64,000 nt of DNA. It comes from Sporosarcina sp. P32b (lineage in GTDB: Bacteria; Bacillota; Bacilli; Bacillales_A; Planococcaceae). The stretch covers positions 124,001 to 188,000 of the forward strand of contig NZ_PDZB01000003.1 of the NCBI RefSeq assembly GCF_002743335.1, given 5' to 3'. The notes under the pieces were generated by a model. The model had not been told where the DNA came from. It did no database searches and saw nothing but the letters and a program-made list of their open reading frames with translations. Of this stretch, positions 17,985-26,356 are shown in pieces (positions within the stretch are counted from its first letter, which is position 1; every line of letters starts with the position of its first letter). Both the position numbers and the translations under genes were made by a program.

Positions 17985-18743
17985 TTGAATAAACGAATTG
18001 AATCAACTCAGAACTCATTAGTGAAACATTGGAAGAAATTAGTTACGACTCGAAAGGAACGAGATCAGACGAAAGAGTTTCTCGTGGAAGGTTTCCATCT
18101 TGTCGAAGAAGCTATTAAACAGCCGGATTTAGTTATTCAATTACTTGTACGCGAAGATATTGAAATTCCGACACATTGGACGGCACCGATTATTGAACTG
18201 ACAACTGCAGTTGCAAAAGAAATTTCTGAAACAGAGCAGACACAAGGTGTTTTCGCTTATTGTAGACAGCCTCAGTACGAAGAAACAGATCAACATCAGT
18301 GGAAGCGAGTGTTGCTAATTGACGCTGTACAGGATCCGGGGAATATCGGTACGATGATCCGTACTGCAGACGCAGCAGGTTTAGATGCGGTAATTTTAGG
18401 TAAAGGATGTGCGGATCCATTTAATCCAAAAACGGTTCGCTCTGCGCAAGGTTCTCATTTCCATATTCCTGTTGTACGTGAAGAGTTGACAGTGTGGATA
18501 GATCGTTTGAAAGCCAATCAAGTCCCGGTTATCGGCACAGGTTTACAGCAAGCCGTTTCACTTAACGAATTAGAGGCACAAACTTCATTTGCACTGCTTG
18601 TAGGGAATGAAGGAAGTGGTGTTGATAGTGAATTACTATCCCAAGCTGATCATGTAGTGAAAATTCCGTTATACGGTCAGGCTGAATCACTGAATGTGGC
18701 AGTTGCGACAGGTATTTTGCTGTACACACTTCGACAGCACTGA
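17985..18743 (+). CDS. ysgA: TrmH/SpoU family RNA 2'-O-methyltransferase
   Basis: SAM-dependent RNA ribose methyltransferase with a trefoil-knot fold. Motifs: DAVQDPGNIGTMIRTADAAG (motif 1), LLVGNEGSGV (motif 2) and KIPLYGQAESLNVAVATGI (motif 3). The N-terminal part is the substrate-binding domain (EGFHLVEEA). TTG 17985 is preferred because the translated IESTQNSLVKHWKK aligns with the start of the B. subtilis homologue and the ATG at 17973 abuts its AAAAGG without spacing. rRNA is the presumed target. Confidence 0.85.
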   Translation: MNKRIESTQNSLVKHWKKLVTTRKERDQTKEFLVEGFHLVEEAIKQPDLVIQLLVREDIEIPTHWTAPIIELTTAVAKEISETEQTQGVFAYCRQPQYEETDQHQWKRVLLIDAVQDPGNIGTMIRTADAAGLDAVILGKGCADPFNPKTVRSAQGSHFHIPVVREELTVWIDRLKANQVPVIGTGLQQAVSLNELEAQTSFALLVGNEGSGVDSELLSQADHVVKIPLYGQAESLNVAVATGILLYTLRQH

Positions 18744-18751
18744 CATCTCTA

Positions 18752-18780
18752 TTGAAGGCGTAATCGATTTACGGTATACT
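18752..18780 (+). promoter_or_regulatory. Sigma-A promoter of the pheST leader
   Basis: TTGAAG (18752-18757), 17 bases, TATACT (18775-18780), just ahead of the T-box. Confidence 0.75.
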
Positions 18781-18789
18781 AGAAGGCGA

Positions 18790-19052
18790 ATGAAAGAAAA
18801 CAGCAATGACCGGGAAAAGTAAATGGTGAGATGCGTTCTCAGGGATTTCACACCTTGACTGAAAGTGTGAAAAACGATGCTCCATTGAAGTTCACCCCGC
18901 GAGCTGCACGCTTGGACCAGACATGTAAAGGCGTGCCGGCATAGGACCGTTATTCCAATTTAAGTGATTTTGCATCGTCGTTTTTCGATGCAAACTAATC
19001 AGGGTGGTACCGCGAAATCGACCTCGTCCCTTTTATAGGGGCGAGTTTTTTT
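18790..19052 (+). ncRNA. T-box leader (tRNA-Phe responsive) of pheST
   Basis: The canonical T-box AGGGTGGTACCGCG is at 19001-19014. A terminator stem CTCGTCCC / AGGGGCGAG plus T-run (19023-19052) follows. The AGTA bulge motif (near 18819) and the stem III CCGTTAT element are present. The specifier is read as TTC at 18891-18893 in GAAGTTCACC, the phenylalanine codon, which fits the downstream phenylalanyl-tRNA synthetase genes. Uncharged tRNA-Phe should stabilise the antiterminator. Confidence 0.95.
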
Positions 19053-19107
19053 GTTTTCCGGAAAGTTTAGCTACGTAACCGCCAAATAGAGAGAGGAGCA
19101 AGTACAC

Positions 19108-20145
19108 ATGAAAGAACAGTTACATGAACTGAAAGAACAGGTAATGCTGAAAATCAAAGAATCCCATACTGTCAAAGAATTGAATGATGTGCGCGTAGCG
19201 TATCTCGGGAAAAAAGGTCCGATTACCGACCTACTAAAAGGGATGGGTAAACTGCCGGCTGAAGAACGTCCGAAGATGGGGGCGCTCGTCAATGAAATCC
19301 GTGAAAGTGTAACGGCAATCCTTGAGGAACGTAAAGAAATCCTCGAACAGCAAGCAATCCAGGAACAATTGGAAAATGAATCGATTGATGTTACATTACC
19401 AGGCCGTCCAGTAGAATTAGGTAATCATCATCCTTTAACGCGAGTAGTAGAGGAAATTGAAGACTTTTTCATTAGTATGGGCTATGAAATCGCAGAAGGA
19501 CCCGAAGTAGAAAAAGATTATTACAACTTCGAAGCGTTGAACTTGCCAAAAGGTCACCCAGCTCGAGATATGCAAGATTCATTTTATATTACAGAAGACA
19601 TTTTATTGCGCACACATACATCTCCTGTCCAAGCTCGTACGATGGAAGCGAAAGATGGAGCTGCAATCAAAATCATTTGTCCGGGTAAAGTATACCGTCG
19701 AGACTCGGATGATGCGACGCACTCTCATCAATTTACACAAATCGAAGGGCTTGTTGTGGGCGAAAATATTCGCATGAGCGACTTGAAAGGTACACTTGAT
19801 CTCCTTGCGAAGAAATTATTCGGCGCTGAGCGTGAAATTCGTTTGCGTCCAAGTTTCTTCCCATTCACGGAGCCTTCAGTTGAAATGGATATTTCTTGTT
19901 TCAAATGTGGCGGAACAGGCTGTAACGTGTGTAAGAAAACAGGCTGGATCGAAATTTTAGGAGCGGGTATGGTCCATCCTAACGTTTTGGAAATGGCTGG
20001 CTACAACCCGGAAGAAGTCACAGGATTTGCATTCGGCATGGGGCCGGAAAGAATTGCGATGTTAAAATACGGAGTGGAAGATATTCGTCATTTCTATACA
20101 AATGACATTCGGTTTATTTCACAATTCCACCGGTCAGAGGCATAA
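19108..20145 (+). CDS. pheS: Phenylalanyl-tRNA synthetase alpha subunit
   Basis: Class II aminoacyl-tRNA synthetase catalytic subunit, 345 residues. N-terminal coiled-coil (1-85) for tRNA binding, then the catalytic core with [11 protein letters not shown] (motif 1 region), [12 protein letters not shown] (motif 2 region) and [17 protein letters not shown] (motif 3). It carries the [17 protein letters not shown] cysteine cluster found in bacterial PheS. GAGAGGAG lies ahead of ATG 19108. Controlled by the T-box upstream and cotranscribed with pheT. Confidence 0.97.
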   Translation: MKEQLHELKEQVMLKIKESHTVKELNDVRVAYLGKKGPITDLLKGMGKLPAEERPKMGALVNEIRESVTAILEERKEILEQQAIQEQLENESIDVTLPGRPVELGNHHPLTRVVEEIEDFFISMGYEIAEGPEVEKDYYNFEALNLPKGHPARDMQDSFYITEDILLRTHTSPVQARTMEAKDGAAIKIICPGKVYRRDSDDATHSHQFTQIEGLVVGENIRMSDLKGTLDLLAKKLFGAEREIRLRPSFFPFTEPSVEMDISCFKCGGTGCNVCKKTGWIEILGAGMVHPNVLEMAGYNPEEVTGFAFGMGPERIAMLKYGVEDIRHFYTNDIRFISQFHRSEA

Positions 20146-20157
20146 GGAGGAATATTG

Positions 20158-22569
20158 ATGTTAGTATCAACAAATTGGTTAAGTAATTACGTAGATTGGA
20201 ATGAACTTTCCATAGAAGAACTGGCAGAAAAAATTACTCGTGCCGGAATAGAAGTAGACGGCATTATTGATCGTTCATTCGGTATGGATCATATCGTCAT
20301 TGGACACGTAAATAGCTGTGTAAAACATCCTGAAGCGGATAAATTACATATTTGTCAAGTCGATGTAGGTGGAGAGATTTCACAAATTATTTGTGGAGCA
20401 CCAAATATCGCAGAGGGGCAAAATGTTATTGTCGCACGTCCAGGAGCAGTGTTGCCTGGTGGAATGAAGATCAAGAAAGCGAAACTTCGTGGTGAAGAGT
20501 CTAACGGCATGATCTGTTCACTACAAGAACTCGGTATAGAAGGAAAGTTGGTTCCAAAAGCGTATGCTGAAGGAATTTATGTGTTACCGAATGATGTACG
20601 TGCTGGTGATAGCGCATTGACGCATCTCGGTTTGTACGATCGTATTTTGGAATTTGATTTAACACCAAACCGTTCTGATGCATTGAGTATGCTCGGTGTT
20701 GCGTATGAAGTAGGGGCGATTTTATCGAAAGATATTAAGTTGCCGGAAATTTCTTATTCAGCATCTGCAGAAAAAGCGCAAGACGTTTTGAAACTTTCCG
20801 TAGAAGCAGCAGAAGACAATCCCATGTACGTGGCAAAAGTAGTGAAGAATGTCAAAGTTGCCGAATCACCTCAATGGTTGCAAAACACGTTAATGTCTGC
20901 TGGTATCCGACCGCATAATAACGTAGTTGATATTACGAACTACGTATTGATGGAGTATGGTCAGCCCCTTCACGCATTTGACTATGATCGTCTCGAAACG
21001 AAAGAGATCGTCGTGCGTCATGCCCGTGAAGGTGAAAAGATGGTGACGCTTGATCAAGTAGAACGGACTTTACATGATCATCAACTAGTCATAACGAATG
21101 GCAAAGAGCCGGTTGCACTTGCGGGTGTAATGGGCGGCGCTAATTCAGAAGTGTATGAAGGTACTACAACAGTTGTTATTGAGTCAGCTTATTTCGCGCC
21201 AGGTTCTGTTCGTCAAACTTCTAAAGAAGTAGGCCTACGCAGTGATGCGAGCACACGTTTTGAAAAAGGTGTCGATCCGAATCGTGTAGCAGAAGCAGCA
21301 GAAAGAGCGGCTCAATTGATGGCTGAACTTGCTGGTGGAGAAGTTCTTGAAGGGTCCGTTACGTTCGACGAACTCGACAAAACACCTGAGAAAATCATTC
21401 TTTCACCGGACTATGTAAATAATCGTCTAGGTATGAAAATTGCTATGGATGAAATGAAAACGATTATGGACCGTTTGCAGATCCCGACGGAATTAATCAA
21501 TGGACAACTCGTGATGGATATCCCGACACGTCGTCAAGATTTGAAAATCAAAGAAGACATGATTGAAGAAATCGCGCGTCTATATGGTTATGATGAAATC
21601 CCAAAAACATTGCCAGTCGTAGAAAGTACACCAGGCGGTTTGACTCCTTATCAGGCGAAGCGTCGCATTGTCCGCAGATATCTTGAAGCGGCAGGACTAT
21701 CACAGGCTCTGACGTATTCATTGGCTTCACCGAAAGACGCGCAAGCTTTCGCACTGGAGACAGCTCCGGTAACGAAATTGCTAATGCCGATGAGTGAAGA
21801 GCGCAGTGTTCTTCGTCAAAGCATAATTCCGCACCTTCTTGATGCAACAACGTACAATGTGGCTCGACGAAATGAATCGATTGCACTTTACGAAACAGGA
21901 TCTGTTTTCCTTGGTATCGAAGAAGATGGTTTGCCGAAAGAAGTAGAACATGTTGCAGCCGTGTTGACTGGCAAATGGGTTCATCATGCGTGGCAAGGTG
22001 AAACGAAAAAAGTCGACTTCTTCGTCATGAAGGGAATTGTAGAAGGGTTGTTTGAGCAATTAGGTTTGCTTGAAAGACTACAATTCACAAAAGCGACAGT
22101 GGATCAAATGCACCCAGGTCGAACAGCGACAGTATGGTTGGATGATCAGTCAGTGGGGATCATCGGTCAAGTGCACCCGACTGTTCAACATCAACGTGAC
22201 TTACAGGAGACGTATGTCATGGAAATGAATTTGCAGTCTATTATGCAAACTGCAACAGAAGAGCTGTTGTATGAAGCCGTTCCACGCTATCCTTCCATCT
22301 CTCGTGATATTGCCTTAGTTGTGGATCGAGACACATCTGCTGCGAACTTGGAGAAGATTATCCAGCAAGCAGGCGGTAAATTACTGAAGAAAGTTCAGTT
22401 GTTTGATTTATACGAAGGAAAGAACGTAGAAGAAGGAACAAAATCCGTTGCGTTCTCTCTGACGTACTTCGATCCTGAGCGTACGTTGACGGATGACGAC
22501 GTCGTCAAGGCACATAGTAAAGTATTGGATGCGTTAACTGTACAAGCGAACGCACAACTCCGATCATAA
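20158..22569 (+). CDS. pheT: Phenylalanyl-tRNA synthetase beta subunit
   Basis: Beta subunit of the heterotetrameric synthetase, 803 residues. Parts in order: tRNA-binding EMAP-like domain (about 40-150, GHVNSCVKHPEADKLHICQV), B3/B4 editing domain (about 205-400), B5 (about 405-475), synthetase-like core and C-terminal FDX-ACB anticodon-binding domain (about 705-800, YEAVPRYPSISRDIALVV). ATG 20158 is used since AAGGAGG is seven bases upstream; TTG 20155 is too close. Twelve bases after pheS. Confidence 0.97.
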   Translation: MLVSTNWLSNYVDWNELSIEELAEKITRAGIEVDGIIDRSFGMDHIVIGHVNSCVKHPEADKLHICQVDVGGEISQIICGAPNIAEGQNVIVARPGAVLPGGMKIKKAKLRGEESNGMICSLQELGIEGKLVPKAYAEGIYVLPNDVRAGDSALTHLGLYDRILEFDLTPNRSDALSMLGVAYEVGAILSKDIKLPEISYSASAEKAQDVLKLSVEAAEDNPMYVAKVVKNVKVAESPQWLQNTLMSAGIRPHNNVVDITNYVLMEYGQPLHAFDYDRLETKEIVVRHAREGEKMVTLDQVERTLHDHQLVITNGKEPVALAGVMGGANSEVYEGTTTVVIESAYFAPGSVRQTSKEVGLRSDASTRFEKGVDPNRVAEAAERAAQLMAELAGGEVLEGSVTFDELDKTPEKIILSPDYVNNRLGMKIAMDEMKTIMDRLQIPTELINGQLVMDIPTRRQDLKIKEDMIEEIARLYGYDEIPKTLPVVESTPGGLTPYQAKRRIVRRYLEAAGLSQALTYSLASPKDAQAFALETAPVTKLLMPMSEERSVLRQSIIPHLLDATTYNVARRNESIALYETGSVFLGIEEDGLPKEVEHVAAVLTGKWVHHAWQGETKKVDFFVMKGIVEGLFEQLGLLERLQFTKATVDQMHPGRTATVWLDDQSVGIIGQVHPTVQHQRDLQETYVMEMNLQSIMQTATEELLYEAVPRYPSISRDIALVVDRDTSAANLEKIIQQAGGKLLKKVQLFDLYEGKNVEEGTKSVAFSLTYFDPERTLTDDDVVKAHSKVLDALTVQANAQLRS

Positions 22570-22574
22570 TAAAT

Positions 22575-22620
22575 AAGCAGGCTACCTATCAGTTTTCTGA
22601 TGGGTAGCCTGCTTTATTTT
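22575..22620. terminator. Bidirectional terminator between pheT and rnhC
   Basis: AAGCAGGCTACC pairs with GGTAGCCTGCTT, extended by ATCAG/CTGAT around TTTT, then TATTTT. Serves the convergent pheT and rnhC. Confidence 0.9.
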
Positions 22621-22632
22621 ACTGCAGTCACA

Positions 22633-23562
22633 TTATTTTTTATAAGCGAGTTTCAATGCCTTTTGTGTATTGGCAAAATGTACTTTCGTAATGGTGTGTA
22701 GAAATGGCTCTCCCTTTTTACGGATGAGCTGACAAGCTACTTGGTCAACTTTGGGGCCCGCACCTTTAGGCAATGTTACACCCGCTTTACTGCTTAATTG
22801 ATCCATTGCTTCAAGGAATGCAACCCGTGCCAATATAGAAGCAGTAGCTACCGATACGTGAAGGTTTTCAGCTTTTGTCGAAAAAAGTACTTTGTCTCGA
22901 ATGATACTAGATTCATCCTTTAGATAATTAAAGTAGACACGTCGTTCCGCAAACTGGTCAATGAGTATATGTTCCGGTAGAACAGGACGCATCTGATCCA
23001 GTACTTCCTGAAGTGCTTGGTTATGAAGAATAGCCTTGATCTTCCCTTGCGACCATCCTGCGCTTTGAATTTCATTGTATTTGACGTTATCAAGCGTCAG
23101 GACGGAGTAGGTTACAACTTGTTTCAAATCCTCTGCGATTTGTTGCATATACGCATCTGTAAGTTGTTTGGAATCTTTTACTCCCAGTTCTTTTACCAAC
23201 TCAATCTGGTCACTACTAACATAACAGGCGGCTACAGTAATGGGGCCGAAGAAATCGCCAGTACCTGTCTCATCCGAGCCAAGAACGGATAACGATGCGA
23301 AGTTTGCTGGTAATGTATCTCCTTTGGCTCCAGACGGCGTCACTTTCGTTACTGTACCTATAGTCCCCCAGCGTGCAGCCTCTCTGTCTGCGCCTGCTCC
23401 TTGAAACAACACTTTACCTGACCGGTAAGCGGTAATGGAGGTGTCAGCAATCTTGGCTGCGAAGATGACACCTGGTGCATTACGGGTGACTTTATTTGTT
23501 TCATAGAAGCGAACAACTTCCGGCATTTCTTTTTCAGACAGGACAATGACCTGATTACTCAT
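22633..23562 (-). CDS. rnhC: Ribonuclease HIII
   Basis: Degrades RNA in RNA-DNA hybrids. 309 residues: an N-terminal TBP-like substrate-binding domain (about 1-90) and an RNase HII/HIII catalytic domain starting at GSDETGTGDFFGP, whose Asp-Glu pair is the hallmark. DSKQL and ILIDQF carry further conserved acidic residues. Minus strand, convergent with pheT. The AAGGAG site before the ATG is good. Same position as in B. subtilis. Confidence 0.94.
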   Translation of the reverse strand: MSNQVIVLSEKEMPEVVRFYETNKVTRNAPGVIFAAKIADTSITAYRSGKVLFQGAGADREAARWGTIGTVTKVTPSGAKGDTLPANFASLSVLGSDETGTGDFFGPITVAACYVSSDQIELVKELGVKDSKQLTDAYMQQIAEDLKQVVTYSVLTLDNVKYNEIQSAGWSQGKIKAILHNQALQEVLDQMRPVLPEHILIDQFAERRVYFNYLKDESSIIRDKVLFSTKAENLHVSVATASILARVAFLEAMDQLSSKAGVTLPKGAGPKVDQVACQLIRKKGEPFLHTITKVHFANTQKALKLAYKK

Positions 23563-23695
23563 TTATTTACCCACTCCTTGAAATGATCTATTCCTCAGTA
23601 TACCTGAAACTAGAGTTTCAAATGAAAGATAATGTCTAAAATTCTAACCTAGTGTCAGTTTGAGGCATAATTGATTCACAAGTAATTGATTTTCA

Positions 23696-23704
23696 TGGTA
23701 TGAT
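23696..23704 (+). promoter_or_regulatory. Extended -10 promoter upstream of zapA
   Basis: TGGTATGAT is an extended -10 element with no clear -35, 33 bases before the zapA start. Confidence 0.4.
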
Positions 23705-23736
23705 TATGAGAGGGTTTTTAGAGGGAGGGCATAAAA

Positions 23737-23997
23737 ATGGCGGACAATAAAAAAGCAAGAGTGACAGTTGAAATCTACGGACAAACATATACGGTTGTTG
23801 GTACGGAACCATCTTCACATGTGCGTTATGTAGCCTCGCTCGTTGATGAAAAAATGCGCGAAATCAGTAAGCATAATCGACATCTCGACAGTAAAAGAAT
23901 TGCTGTCCTGACGGCGGTAAATAATGTGCATGAATTTCTAAAACTACAAGAAAGAGTAAAAGAATTAGAAGATGAAGTGAAAAAAATGAAGGGTTGA
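23737..23997 (+). CDS. zapA: Cell division protein ZapA
   Basis: 86-residue FtsZ-associated protein that bundles Z-ring filaments. The N-terminal RVTVEIYGQTYTVVG and the long C-terminal coiled-coil (about 50-85, VHEFLKLQERVKELEDEVKK) are typical. GAGGGAGGG precedes ATG 23737. Ten bases separate it from the next gene. Confidence 0.92.
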   Translation: MADNKKARVTVEIYGQTYTVVGTEPSSHVRYVASLVDEKMREISKHNRHLDSKRIAVLTAVNNVHEFLKLQERVKELEDEVKKMKG

Positions 23998-24007
23998 GGG
24001 GCGAAAT

Positions 24008-24547
24008 ATGATAGATTTACTCATTATTTTACTGCTTGTAGGCGGCTTGATTGCAGGCTTTAGACGCGGATTCATCGTACAGCTCATCCATATGTTAGGG
24101 TTGATTGTATCGGTAATCGTGGCGTATAAATTCTACAAGCCATTTGCAGAAAAATTAATATTATGGATACCTTATCCAGGGGCGACTGCAGCAGATACAC
24201 TGAGCTGGTCGTTTGAAAACTTGGATATGGATATGACGTTTTACCGATTGATTGCATTTATTTTGATTTTTGTCGGAATGAAGCTGATTTTGCATTTAGT
24301 TGGTTCCATGCTGGACTTTATCAAGCATATTCCAATTCTTGGTTTCGGCGCACGTCTGATTGGCGCAGGACTGGGCTTTATTGAATTCTACGTTATCATC
24401 TTTTTCGTATTATCATTACTTGCGATGCTTCCTGTTGAAGTCATTCAAAATTCATTAGGTCATTCATTGCTGGCAAAAGCAATGTTCGAACACACGCCAA
24501 TTATTTCCTCGGCAATAAAAAATTGGTGGTTCGTTTATATAGGCTAA
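24008..24547 (+). CDS. yshB: CvpA family membrane protein
   Basis: 179-residue protein with about four membrane helices and the CvpA/colicin V production family pattern (IDLLIILLLVGGLIAGFRRGFIVQLIH at the N-terminus). Function in Bacillales is not established. Tight linkage to zapA and the order zapA-yshB-polX-mutS2 follow B. subtilis. A terminator follows within 35 bases. Confidence 0.85.
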   Translation: MIDLLIILLLVGGLIAGFRRGFIVQLIHMLGLIVSVIVAYKFYKPFAEKLILWIPYPGATAADTLSWSFENLDMDMTFYRLIAFILIFVGMKLILHLVGSMLDFIKHIPILGFGARLIGAGLGFIEFYVIIFFVLSLLAMLPVEVIQNSLGHSLLAKAMFEHTPIISSAIKNWWFVYIG

Positions 24548-24579
24548 CGCTTGTAAATAATGTACTGTACATATGAACC

Positions 24580-24610
24580 AAAAGCTTCCCGAACGCGTGG
24601 AAGCTTTTTT
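24580..24610 (+). terminator. Terminator after the cvpA-like gene
   Basis: AAAAGCTTCC and GGAAGCTTTTTT form a perfect stem with T-run. Confidence 0.88.
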
Positions 24611-24633
24611 AACAGAGTGGGGAGGATACTGAC

Positions 24634-26340
24634 TTGAATAAAAAGACTATAATTCGTACATTTGAAAAAATTGCATTGTATATGGAGTTACTTGGAGAAA
24701 ACCATTTTAAAGTAGCTGCGTTCAGGAAAGCCGCTTCGATTCTGGAATTGGACACAAGAAGTCTCGCTGAAATGGATGATATCTTGTCGTTGAAGGGAAT
24801 CGGTAAAGGAACCGGTGCAGTCATTACTGATTTAATGGAAAAAGGAACTTCAGATGTTTTGACGGAACTTGAAGAGAAGGTTCCAAAAGGTTTGATCCCT
24901 CTCTTGAATATTCCTGGACTCGGTGGCAAGAAAATAGCCAAACTACGCGAAGCGTTGAATATAGATTCGATTGAATCACTTCAAGCAGCTTGCGAAAGAC
25001 AAGAGGTTAGTAAAATTCCGGGATTCGGTAAAAAGACAGAAGAAAACATATTGCGTGAAATTGAAATACTCTCAAGTCGTTCCGGCAAGACACCAATTTG
25101 GCAAGTAACAAAAATCGTGGATATCGTTCAGGCTGAATTACAATTGATTGATGAAATTCAGAAGTTTCAAGTAGCAGGCAGTTATCGTAGGCGCGAAGAA
25201 GAAAGTTCGGATGTGGACTGGATTCTCGTAACGGACGAACCACAAATCGTACGTGAAAAAATCATGGCTGCGTTACCGATCGAAAAGGTGATCGCAGCGG
25301 GAGATGCTAAACTATCGATTTCGCTTGATACAGAACATCCAATCGATGCAGATTTTCGTTTTGTCACGGAAGACCAATTCGCAACAGCACTTCATCACTT
25401 TACTGGCTCTGCTGCGCATAATATACGGATGCGTCAGTTGGCTAAAAATCGTAAACAGAAAATTAGTGAGTACGGTGTAGAAGATGAAACAGGACATGTG
25501 CAGACATTTACTAGTGAAAAAGAATTCTTTGCACATTTTGATTTGCCATTCATTCCACCAAGTATTCGCAAAGACGGTACGGAACTCGACCGGGCAAGTG
25601 AGATTTCTACACTTGTCACACCTGAACTGATTCGTTCCGATCTTCATATGCACACTACTTGGTCGGATGGCGGGCATTCCATAGAAGAAATGGTGCAAGC
25701 CTGCCGTGCAAAAGGCTATTCACATATGGTTATCACCGATCATTCACATTATTTAAAAGTAGCTAATGGTTTAACACCTGAGCGTTTAGTAAAGCAAATT
25801 GAGGAAATTCGCGAAGTAAACGCGAAATATGATGACATCGAAGTATTCTGCGGAACCGAGATGGACATTCTTCCGGATGGGACATTAGATTTTGATGATG
25901 AAATTCTTGAGCAACTAGACTTTGTCATTGCGTCGATTCACTCAAGTTTCAATCAACCACAGGAGCAAATCATGGAGAGATTGCATGCTGCTTGTCAAAA
26001 TCCACATGTGCACATGATTGCCCACCCGACAGGCCGTATTATAGGTCAGCGTGAAGGGTATAATCCGGATATCGAACAGCTCATTAAGTGGGCGAGCGAA
26101 TACGGCAAAATACTAGAAGTGAACGCAAGTCCATATCGTTTGGATTTACGCACGGAACACGTAATCCAAGCGATGGAAGCTGGTGTCAATATTGCGATCA
26201 ATACAGATGCGCATGCGATAGAACAACTTGACATTATGCCGATTGGCGTAGAATACGCCCAAAAAGCTTGGCTTCCTGCTGAACAGGTAGTCAACACATG
26301 GACACTTGAAACATTTATTGAGAAAGTGATTCGTAGATGA
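24634..26340 (+). CDS. polX: DNA polymerase/3'-5' exonuclease PolX
   Basis: Family X repair polymerase with 3'-5' exonuclease, 568 residues. N-terminal helix-hairpin-helix 8 kDa domain (KGIGKGTG, IPGLGGKK, IPGFGKKTEENI), polymerase core with GSYRRREEESSDVDWIL (about 182-198) holding the metal-binding aspartates, and a C-terminal PHP exonuclease starting at RSDLHMHTTWSDGG (about 335). The start is TTG 24634, eight bases after GGGGAGG. Base-excision repair role inferred from B. subtilis PolX. Confidence 0.94.
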   Translation: MNKKTIIRTFEKIALYMELLGENHFKVAAFRKAASILELDTRSLAEMDDILSLKGIGKGTGAVITDLMEKGTSDVLTELEEKVPKGLIPLLNIPGLGGKKIAKLREALNIDSIESLQAACERQEVSKIPGFGKKTEENILREIEILSSRSGKTPIWQVTKIVDIVQAELQLIDEIQKFQVAGSYRRREEESSDVDWILVTDEPQIVREKIMAALPIEKVIAAGDAKLSISLDTEHPIDADFRFVTEDQFATALHHFTGSAAHNIRMRQLAKNRKQKISEYGVEDETGHVQTFTSEKEFFAHFDLPFIPPSIRKDGTELDRASEISTLVTPELIRSDLHMHTTWSDGGHSIEEMVQACRAKGYSHMVITDHSHYLKVANGLTPERLVKQIEEIREVNAKYDDIEVFCGTEMDILPDGTLDFDDEILEQLDFVIASIHSSFNQPQEQIMERLHAACQNPHVHMIAHPTGRIIGQREGYNPDIEQLIKWASEYGKILEVNASPYRLDLRTEHVIQAMEAGVNIAINTDAHAIEQLDIMPIGVEYAQKAWLPAEQVVNTWTLETFIEKVIRR

Positions 26341-26356
26341 AAGGAAGTGTAAGACA

